6,316 bases of DNA from Comamonadaceae bacterium (GTDB lineage: Bacteria > Pseudomonadota > Gammaproteobacteria > Burkholderiales > Burkholderiaceae_C): contig CANCDA010000144.1 of assembly GCA_947374705.1 (NCBI GenBank), forward strand, positions 1 through 6,316, given 5' to 3'. Made by a program: the position numbers and the translations under genes. Below are positions 1 to 4,740 of this stretch, piece by piece (the first letter of the stretch is position 1; each line of letters begins with the position of its first letter). The notes below the pieces were generated by a model that saw only the letters and a program-made list of their open reading frames with translations, made no database searches and was not told where the DNA came from.

Positions 1-389
1 GCGATCTCGGACGCGCTGCGCTTGGGCTCGTGCTTGTCGTCCATCTTCACGCCGGTGGGAATGCCACGGCCGTTGTCGGTGACGCTGATGGAGTTGTCGG
101 AGTGGATGGTGACCACGATGTCGTCACAGTGGCCGGCCAATGACTCGTCAATCGAGTTGTCCACCACCTCAAAGACGAGGTGGTGCAGGCCGGTGCCGTC
201 GGACGTGTCGCCGATGTACATGCCGGGGCGTTTGCGCACGGCCTCCAGACCTTCCAGGATTTGGATGGAGCCTTCGCCATAGCCCTCAGACGCACCGGCC
301 TGATTGGCGTCAATCGTGGGTTGAACCGTGCTGAACTCTTCGCTGGTGGGCTTGTTTTCTTCGCTAGCGGGCTTGTTTTCTTCGGTCAT
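1..389 (-). CDS. gyrB: DNA gyrase subunit B, N-terminal part (truncated by window edge)
   Basis: ATPase subunit of DNA gyrase, the type II topoisomerase that introduces negative supercoils ahead of forks in the cytoplasm. Only the first 129 codons are present; the gene continues off the left edge. I translated it by hand from the ATG at 389-387. The GHKL ATPase fold is visible: ILEGLEAVRKRPGMYIGDT around residues 44-62, the FEVVDNSIDE helix (73-82) with E74 and N78 matching E. coli catalytic E42 and Mg-binding N46, and DNGRGIPTGV (105-114) with D105 matching D73. This constant offset of 32 means the protein has a longer N-terminal tail than E. coli GyrB. The tail is acidic, polar and probably disordered, and contains a tandem seven-residue repeat (EENKPAS/EENKPTS). 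The ribosome-binding site is weak (AGAG about 10 bases upstream). The gene is third in dnaA-dnaN-gyrB order. Identity is certain; only the start could be argued. Confidence 0.97.
   Translation of the reverse strand, partial: MTEENKPASEENKPTSEEFSTVQPTIDANQAGASEGYGEGSIQILEGLEAVRKRPGMYIGDTSDGTGLHHLVFEVVDNSIDESLAGHCDDIVVTIHSDNSISVTDNGRGIPTGVKMDDKHEPKRSASEI
342..383 (-). repeat. 21-bp tandem duplication in the gyrB N-terminal tail
   Basis: Two adjacent 21-bp units (342-362 and 363-383) differ at only two bases. They encode EENKPTS and EENKPAS in the unstructured tail ahead of the GyrB ATPase domain. The in-frame unit length suggests a slippage duplication tolerated because the tail is not part of the fold. 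Confidence 0.85.
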
Positions 390-410
390 GGCAAATTTTC
401 TCTAACAATG

Positions 411-426
411 ATTCAAACGCTTGAAT
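411..426 (-). repeat. Small inverted repeat between the dnaN-gyrB hairpin and the gyrB start
   Basis: A perfect 6-bp inverted repeat (ATTCAA/TTGAAT) with a four-base loop directly abuts the larger hairpin at 427-468. In the dnaN-to-gyrB transcript it would form just after that hairpin and about 20 bases before the gyrB start codon, close to the weak Shine-Dalgarno. A stem this short and AT-rich would be only marginally stable. Confidence 0.5.
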
Positions 427-468
427 GACCAAACCCGCAATGAAACCATCTTCATCGCGGGTTTGGTC
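427..468 (-). terminator. Long intercistronic hairpin between dnaN and gyrB (attenuator, terminator or processing stem)
   Basis: The arms GACCAAACCCGC (427-438) and GCGGGTTTGGTC (457-468) are perfectly complementary over 12 bp. After one mismatch, five more inner pairs can form (440-444 with 451-455), leaving a six-base loop. The element begins about 20 bases downstream of the dnaN stop in the direction of transcription. It is not followed by a clear run of U residues, so a classical intrinsic terminator is not supported. Partial termination, mRNA stabilisation at the dnaN 3' end or a processing site are all possible. The structure is certain as sequence; its role is inferred. Confidence 0.55.
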
Positions 469-489
469 GGGGCGACTACCTGCGTCGTC

Positions 490-1596
490 TTAAATTCGCA
501 TGGGCATCACAACGTACTTGAAGGTGGCGTTGTCGGGGATGGTGAACAGGGCCGAGCTGTTGGAGTCCGACAGTTCCAGCCGCACCATGTCTTGGCTCAT
601 ATTGGTCAAGGCGTCGATCAGGTAGGTGACGTTGAAACCAATCTCAATGCTGTCGCCGTTGTAGTCAATGTCCAATTCGTCCACGGCCTCTTCTTGCTCG
701 GCGTTGTTGGACGCCACACGCAGCGTGCCAGGGTCAATGTTCAGGCGAACGCCTTTGAACTTGTCGCTCGTCAAAATGGCCGTGCGCTGCAGGCTGGACA
801 GCAGCGCTTGGCGGCCCAGCGTGATGCTGTTGTGGTGATTTTTGGGGATGACGCGGTTGTAGTCAGGGAACTTGCCCTCGACCAACTTGGTGACGAACTC
901 CATGCCGTCAAAGCTGAACTTAGCCTGGTTGTTGGCGAACTGCATTTCAATCGCACCTTCGGCATCGCTCAAAAGGCGCTGCAATTCAATCACCGTTTTG
1001 CGCGGCAAGATGACCTCTTGCTTGGGCACTTCCACATCCAACAGGGCCGAGACAAAAGCCAAGCGGTGGCCATCGGTGGCGACCAGGCTCAACTGCTTGC
1101 CTTCGGCCACAAACAAAATGCCGTTGAGGTAGTAGCGAATGTCATGAACCGCCATGGCAAAGGACACTTGCTCCAGCAGGTTCTTCAAGGTTTTTTGCGG
1201 CACGCTAAAGGCCGGCCCAAAACTGGCCGACTCTTGCACCAGGGGGAAATCCTCTGCGGGCAAAGACTGCAAGGTGAACTTGCTCTTGCCGCCTTTGAGG
1301 ATGAGCTTGCTCTGGCTGGATTCGAGCGAAACCGTTTGGTCGGCAGGCATGGTGCGCAAAATGTCGATGAGTTTGCGCGCGCCCACTGTGGTGGTGAAGT
1401 TGCCTTCATCCCCACCCAAGTCCGCCGTGGTGCGGATCTGGATTTCCAGGTCGCTGGTGGTGATCTGCAATGAGCCCGCCGTTTTACGGATCAGCACATT
1501 GGCCAGGATGGGCAAGGTGTGCCGACGCTCAACGATGCCAGCCACCGATTGCAAAACGGATAAAAATTTGCCTTGCGTTGCCTTCAAAACAATCAT
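490..1596 (-). CDS. dnaN: DNA polymerase III beta subunit (sliding clamp)
   Basis: Homodimeric ring that encircles DNA and tethers DNA polymerase III and many repair proteins. At 368 residues it has the usual clamp length, divided into three similar domains (about 1-120, 130-245, 250-368). Family marks are LPILANVLI (28-36), TDGHRLA (174-180), EGKFPDYNRVIP (240-251) and the C-terminal VMPMRI. The last three line the hydrophobic pocket that receives clamp-binding motifs of polymerase and partner proteins. The start is the ATG at 1596-1594; AGAGG lies five bases upstream, a good Shine-Dalgarno. It follows dnaA by 89 bp and precedes gyrB by 100 bp, all on the same strand, so co-transcription from the dnaA promoter is likely. 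No promoter of its own is clear in the 89-bp gap. Nothing in the protein looks damaged or unusual. Confidence 0.99.
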   Translation of the reverse strand: MIVLKATQGKFLSVLQSVAGIVERRHTLPILANVLIRKTAGSLQITTSDLEIQIRTTADLGGDEGNFTTTVGARKLIDILRTMPADQTVSLESSQSKLILKGGKSKFTLQSLPAEDFPLVQESASFGPAFSVPQKTLKNLLEQVSFAMAVHDIRYYLNGILFVAEGKQLSLVATDGHRLAFVSALLDVEVPKQEVILPRKTVIELQRLLSDAEGAIEMQFANNQAKFSFDGMEFVTKLVEGKFPDYNRVIPKNHHNSITLGRQALLSSLQRTAILTSDKFKGVRLNIDPGTLRVASNNAEQEEAVDELDIDYNGDSIEIGFNVTYLIDALTNMSQDMVRLELSDSNSSALFTIPDNATFKYVVMPMRI

Positions 1597-1685
1597 GTCA
1601 GCCTCTACTTTGTTTTCTTGATTTAAAACGGGTCGTCTTCAATGGGGGTGGTTGCGTCAATAACGCCATTTTCGCCTGTTTTTGC
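1597..1685 (-). other. dnaA-dnaN spacer with dnaN ribosome-binding site
   Basis: This 89-bp gap holds the dnaN Shine-Dalgarno (AGAGG on the minus strand, at about 1602-1606). No hairpin or convincing promoter was seen. The dnaA frame remains open for 20 codons beyond its TAG stop before reaching TAA at 1625-1623. Confidence 0.6.
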
Positions 1686-3065
1686 CTAGCCCTTGAGTGT
1701 CTGCTCAAGCACATGCAATTGCTGGTTAAGTTCGGTCATTTGCTGGCGCTCACCCGAAATTTTGCGCACCGCATGCAAGACCGTGGTGTGGTCACGCCCG
1801 CCAAACAGCTCGCCAATCTCGGGCAGGCTTTTCTGGGTCAGCTCCTTGGCCAGGTACATGGCAATCTGGCGCGGGCGCGCAATACTGGCCGGGCGCTTTT
1901 TGGAGTACATGTCGGCAATTTTGATTTTGTAATAGTCCGCCACCGTTTTCTGGATGTTTTCCACCGAGATTTGCCGGTTTTGGATCGACAACAAATCACG
2001 CAACGCGTCCCGAGCCAACTGAATGGAAATTTCTTTCAAATTGAAGCGCGAATACGCCATCACTTTGCGCAAAGCGCCTTCAAGCTCGCGCACGTTGGAG
2101 CGTACATTTTTAGCCACAAAGAAGGCCACCTCTTCAGGCATTTCGGTGCCCTCGGCCAATGCCTTATTGATGAGAATGGCGACGCGCATTTCAAGCTCAG
2201 GCGGCTCAATGGCCACCGTCAAGCCCGAGTCAAAGCGGGACACCAAGCGCTCATGGATGTCGGTCAAGCCTTTGGGGTAGGTGTCGCTGGTCATGACCAG
2301 GTGCGACTTTTTGGCCAGCAGCGCCTCAAAGGCGTTGAAGAACTCCTCTTGAGTCCGCTCTTTATTGGCAAAAAACTGAACATCATCGATCAATAACAAA
2401 TCCAGCGAGTGGTACTTGTCCTTGAATTCGTCAAAAGTTTTGCGCTGGTAAGCCCGCACCACGTCCGACACAAATTGCTCCGCATGGATGTAGAGCACCT
2501 TGGCGTTGGGTTGCTCGCCCAGCAATTGGTTGCCAATGGCGTGCATGAGATGGGTCTTGCCCAGGCCCACGCCGCCGTAAATGAAGAGCGGGTTGTACAA
2601 CTGGCCGGGTGCGTTGGCAATGTGCATGGCGGCTGCACGCGCCATGCGGTTGGCGGAGCCTTCGACCAAAGTGTCAAACGTCAGCGCCGTGTTGAGCCGG
2701 GTTTTGGATCCGCCCACAACCTTTTCCACACCCGTATCTAGCGCCTCCTCTGTGGGCGGGAATTCAGGCGCAGAAGGGCTGGCAAATGGCCTGCTAACCA
2801 CCTCTCTGGGCTGGATGGCCAACTCAACAGAGATCGGTTGACCGTAAATTTTCTCAAGCAAAAGCGCAATTCGGGCGCTGTATTGAACGCGAATCCAATC
2901 CAGCTTGAAGCGGTTCACAACGAATAGCGTGACCTTGGAGAGGTCGCCTGCCACCTGAGCGTTGATGGGCTTGATCCAAGTGTTGAACTGCTGCTCGGGC
3001 AACTCTTGCGCCAGTTGGTCAACGCAGGTCTGCCACAGGCTCTGGCCTTCTTCGTTGCCCGACAT
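1686..3065 (-). CDS. dnaA: Chromosomal replication initiator protein DnaA
   Basis: AAA+ ATPase that binds DnaA boxes, melts the origin and loads the DnaB helicase. From the preferred ATG at 3065 it has 459 residues. Domain I begins at SLWQTCVDQL and contains ELPEQQFNTWIKP; a variable linker follows (about 85-120). The AAA+ core has Walker A GGVGLGKTH (164-172), Walker B LLLIDDVQF (223-231), sensor 1 near VMTSD (257-261), the HERLVSRFDSG arginine-finger region (271-281) and sensor 2 NVRELEGAL (324-332). Domain IV holds RPASIARPRQIAMYLAKEL and the signature GGRDHTTVLHAVRKI (about 422-436) that reads DnaA boxes. The reading frame stays open upstream to an ATG at 3098 (470 aa) and a TTG at 3128 (480 aa). 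I prefer 3065 because homologues begin a few residues before SLWQ, the added codons (ACA, GGA) are atypical, and the TTG lies beside a DnaA-box-like site. No start has a strong Shine-Dalgarno. Confidence 0.98.
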   Translation of the reverse strand: MSGNEEGQSLWQTCVDQLAQELPEQQFNTWIKPINAQVAGDLSKVTLFVVNRFKLDWIRVQYSARIALLLEKIYGQPISVELAIQPREVVSRPFASPSAPEFPPTEEALDTGVEKVVGGSKTRLNTALTFDTLVEGSANRMARAAAMHIANAPGQLYNPLFIYGGVGLGKTHLMHAIGNQLLGEQPNAKVLYIHAEQFVSDVVRAYQRKTFDEFKDKYHSLDLLLIDDVQFFANKERTQEEFFNAFEALLAKKSHLVMTSDTYPKGLTDIHERLVSRFDSGLTVAIEPPELEMRVAILINKALAEGTEMPEEVAFFVAKNVRSNVRELEGALRKVMAYSRFNLKEISIQLARDALRDLLSIQNRQISVENIQKTVADYYKIKIADMYSKKRPASIARPRQIAMYLAKELTQKSLPEIGELFGGRDHTTVLHAVRKISGERQQMTELNQQLHVLEQTLKG

Positions 3066-3112
3066 TTCGCTCGGTGTTTGGAGGTGTCCCGCTGTCATTG
3101 TGTTTTTTATTC

Positions 3113-3121
3113 TGTGGATAT
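3113..3121 (-). promoter_or_regulatory. DnaA box, one mismatch (ATATCCACA)
   Basis: The minus strand reads ATATCCACA, one base away from the consensus TTATCCACA. It sits about 50 bases upstream of the preferred dnaA start and 15 bases upstream of the alternative ATG at 3098. It is well placed for DnaA to repress its own gene. Confidence 0.55.
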
Positions 3122-3150
3122 TTGTCAAATCTAATGCGAGGAATTGTAGT

Positions 3151-3159
3151 TTATGCAGA
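3151..3159 (+). promoter_or_regulatory. Weak DnaA box (TTATGCAGA)
   Basis: One mismatch to the TTATNCACA consensus, at position 8. It has the same orientation as the perfect box at 3162 and an 11-bp centre-to-centre spacing, about one helical turn, so both would lie on the same DNA face. Alone it would be weak evidence. Confidence 0.4.
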
Positions 3160-3161
3160 CC

Positions 3162-3170
3162 TTATCCACA
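3162..3170 (+). promoter_or_regulatory. Perfect DnaA box (TTATCCACA)
   Basis: Exact match to the high-affinity DnaA box, in the gap upstream of dnaA. It is the strongest single piece of sequence evidence for DnaA binding in this window. Confidence 0.8.
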
Positions 3171-3263
3171 GCCGGATTTACCCTCATCACCCATAATTCA
3201 TCCTATCGAGCCACCGCCTCGGCGCGATACACTGCCCACCTGTCTTGACCACACACTCACCCC

Positions 3264-3719
3264 ATGCCCTCTAAAGCCCTGCGCTACGTCGCCCTTACCC
3301 TGCTCGCTCTGCTACTACTCGCCGGGGCTTGGCTGTGGCTCACGCTGCACTGGAATTACTCTGAAGGCGAGCGCGCGGGCTATGTGCAAAAGCTCTCCAA
3401 AAAAGGCTGGGTCTGCAAGTCATGGGAGGGCGAGATCGCCATGGTCTCCATGCCCGGCGCCATACCCGAGAAATTTGACTTCAGCGTGCGTGACGAAGCC
3501 GTAGCGCAAAAAATCAACCTGCTGGCCGGCAAACGCGTGGTGCTGATGTACCGCCAGCACAAATTCATCCCCTCTACCTGCTTTGGTGAGACGGAATACT
3601 TTGTGACGGATGTCAGAGAGGTGATGGATGGGTCGGCCCTTGCGCCTGCTTTGCCCGCTGCGGCAGCGGTTGTTGCACCCGCCGCCCTTGCACCAGCTTC
3701 AACACCTTTGTCGCGCTGA
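3264..3719 (+). CDS. Small single-pass membrane-anchored protein of unknown function
   Basis: A 151-residue protein that I recognise only as resembling conserved hypothetical proteins of Burkholderiales; its function is unknown. Residues 7-28 form one strongly hydrophobic segment after a basic start (MPSKALRY), giving an inner-membrane anchor or an uncleaved signal sequence with the rest probably periplasmic. The soluble part (about 30-120) is compact, with HWNYSEGERAGYVQKLSKKGWVCKSWEGE, a MVSMPGAIPEKFDFSV stretch and two cysteines (C51, C106) that could form a disulfide in the periplasm. The tail (about 125-148) is Ala/Pro-rich and low in complexity. No catalytic motif is visible. The ATG at 3264 has no obvious Shine-Dalgarno, but it places the charged residues directly before the membrane segment as expected. 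It is divergent from dnaA and converges with the Bro-N gene. Coding-like codon use and the coherent topology support a real gene. Confidence 0.8.
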   Translation: MPSKALRYVALTLLALLLLAGAWLWLTLHWNYSEGERAGYVQKLSKKGWVCKSWEGEIAMVSMPGAIPEKFDFSVRDEAVAQKINLLAGKRVVLMYRQHKFIPSTCFGETEYFVTDVREVMDGSALAPALPAAAAVVAPAALAPASTPLSR

Positions 3720-3747
3720 GCGAAGCGGTGAACTCGTTGAGGGTGAC
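3709..3747. other. Convergent gene junction with an imperfect inverted repeat
   Basis: The small membrane-protein gene and the Bro-N gene end only 28 bp apart. An imperfect stem can form between CTGAGCGA near the first stop and TCGTTGAG downstream, with one mismatch and one G-U pair around a loop of about ten bases. No T-run flanks it. It could be a weak bidirectional terminator or a decayed dispersed palindromic element; neither is shown. Confidence 0.25.
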
Positions 3748-4596
3748 TTACGCTTTGCGCGGTGCCTTGATGACCTTCTTTGCCGTCGGCGGCAGGTAAT
3801 TGCTCCCCGACACCACCGACTTGCCCGTCTGGCTCTCCAGCTGATGACGGGCCTGCCGGGCAATGCGGCCACCCGCCTGGGCCGCTGCTTTGTTTTCTGG
3901 CAAGCCAGTCGCATCCACGTTTTCTGCGATCTGCCGGGTGGAGAGCTCGGCCAGCGCCGTAAAAATTAACTCGGCTTCGCTCATGTGGTCACGCAGGTTG
4001 TGACTCTCCAGGCCCTTCATTTCCTCGTGTTCTTTGACACTTACCCCCGTCCATTCCTGGTGGATGATGTTGGTGAGGATGGCAAACTCGCTGCCCTCCT
4101 TGATGTCGTGCTCGCGCCAGTAGTCTGTCAACTTGTTGCGCGTCTCCTGCCCCGTCATACGCTGCTGAATCCACTTGTCGCTGCGCCCGTGTTGCTGCCA
4201 AGTTTGACGTGCCCGATCCAGCGATAAGGCCGGCTCAGCCAGCTCTTGCATGCGCTCGTAGCCCACCTTGGCGAGCCAGAGCTTGATGGGTTCGGCTTTG
4301 GGACTGGGGATGGATTGGACTAGGCGCAGCAGGGTTTCTGCGGTAGCAACGTCAGTAAGTCGCTGCTTTCCGTCCGTGGCGGTCATTTTCAACTGGTGAC
4401 AGTTTGTCACCAGTTGACTGCCCTCTGCGCTGAGCCGTCGCTTGAGTTGGTTCCAGTATTTCCGGGCAGTCAAATCATCGGACTGCTGCGTCAGCACCTG
4501 CACCACATTAATCACCGAAAACCACCAGGTTTCAGTGTCTTCGTCGTAGATGCGGCGGATAGATTGAGCGTCAAATTGAGTGGGCAGAATTTTCAT
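3748..4596 (-). CDS. Bro-N/DinD-like protein (phage antirepressor or DNA-damage-inducible D family)
   Basis: A 282-residue protein resembling the widespread family annotated as BRO N-terminal, prophage antirepressor or damage-inducible protein D. The N-terminal Bro-N-like part (about 1-115) has FDAQSIRRIYDEDTETWWFSVINVVQVLT, RKYWNQLKRRL, QLVTNCHQLKM and the family phrase LLRLVQSIPSPKAEPIKLWLAKVG (89-112). A charged, helical middle follows (DKWIQQRMTGQETRNKLTDYWREHDIKEGSEFAILTNIIH, 140-179). The C-terminal part has GLPENKAAAQAGGRIARQARHQLESQTGKSVVS (231-263), the family's typical ending, then a basic tail. Known members are linked to phage regulation or the SOS response (DinD inhibits RecA activity in E. 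coli), but the role here is not known. Length and ends appear complete. No phage genes surround it and no LexA-box-like site was seen. It has no good Shine-Dalgarno; a TATAAA lies 11 bases before the ATG. It is divergent from vanA. Confidence 0.88.
   Translation of the reverse strand: MKILPTQFDAQSIRRIYDEDTETWWFSVINVVQVLTQQSDDLTARKYWNQLKRRLSAEGSQLVTNCHQLKMTATDGKQRLTDVATAETLLRLVQSIPSPKAEPIKLWLAKVGYERMQELAEPALSLDRARQTWQQHGRSDKWIQQRMTGQETRNKLTDYWREHDIKEGSEFAILTNIIHQEWTGVSVKEHEEMKGLESHNLRDHMSEAELIFTALAELSTRQIAENVDATGLPENKAAAQAGGRIARQARHQLESQTGKSVVSGSNYLPPTAKKVIKAPRKA
4389..4417. repeat. Perfect 13-bp inverted repeat inside the Bro-N gene
   Basis: The arms TCAACTGGTGACA (4389-4401) and TGTCACCAGTTGA (4405-4417) are exact reverse complements around a three-base centre. 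The repeat lies in the Bro-N reading frame and encodes QLVTNCHQL, a stretch resembling a conserved part of that family. It could fold as a very stable RNA hairpin or cruciform, or act as a dimeric protein's operator. No function can be assigned from sequence. Confidence 0.9.
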
Positions 4597-4740
4597 GATC
4601 GATGCAATTTATAAGGGCTGATTTGAGCCTCATTGTGAATCACCCCAAGCCCGCTCAGCCCACCCAGACTTGGCTTTCATTTCTGAGGGAAAATCAGTGT
4701 TTTATCCCCGCTGACCTCGATTGAAATCAAAGGCTTCTAC
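4597..4740. promoter_or_regulatory. Divergent control region between the Bro-N gene and vanA
   Basis: This 144-bp gap must hold promoters for both directions. For the Bro-N gene, TATAAA on the minus strand (4613-4608) would put transcription start only four or five bases before the ATG; no well-spaced -35 partner was found. On the plus side, AAAGG at 4729-4733 lies seven bases before the vanA ATG and is its Shine-Dalgarno. A short GGCT/AGCC stem sits near 4617-4630. I saw no clear operator palindrome of the type expected for a GntR-family VanR regulator. Confidence 0.4.

Larger units (their letters stand above)
3066..3263. promoter_or_regulatory. dnaA control region and candidate origin of replication (oriC)
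   Basis: The divergent gap between dnaA and the small membrane-protein gene contains an AT-rich stretch (about 3099-3160) and three DnaA-box-like sequences at 3113-3121, 3151-3159 and 3162-3170. This is the expected place for dnaA autoregulation and often for oriC. A possible minus-strand -10 hexamer TACAAT lies at 3148-3143, but its -35 partner is poor, so the promoter is only tentative. Three boxes, of which one is perfect, are few for a complete oriC, and no series of 13-mer repeats was found. The replication-origin role is inferred from position and boxes only; a dnaA promoter role is more secure. Confidence 0.5.

Noticed and set aside
421..1473. Long plus-strand open frame of 350 codons opposite dnaN
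   Set aside because: It is the complement of the certain dnaN gene, has no recognisable domain and reads as a low-quality shadow of a high-GC gene.
1597..1670. 23-codon minus-strand open frame (ATG GCG TTA...) ending one base before the dnaN ATG
   Set aside because: It lacks a Shine-Dalgarno and protein-like composition; its end beside the dnaN start looks like chance, although a leader-peptide role cannot be ruled out.
1470..2396. Plus-strand open frame of 308 codons opposite dnaA
   Set aside because: It is antisense to dnaA, spans the dnaA-dnaN gap without its own ribosome-binding site, and shows no protein family features.
3123..3128. TTGACA on the minus strand as a consensus -35 box for dnaA
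   Set aside because: The hexamer is perfect, but no acceptable -10 hexamer lies 15 to 19 bases downstream, where the sequence reads as A-rich without TATAAT likeness.
3628..3969. Plus-strand open frame bridging the convergent junction
   Set aside because: It overlaps the ends of two better-supported genes in another frame or strand and has low-complexity Leu/Arg/Pro content without a start signal.
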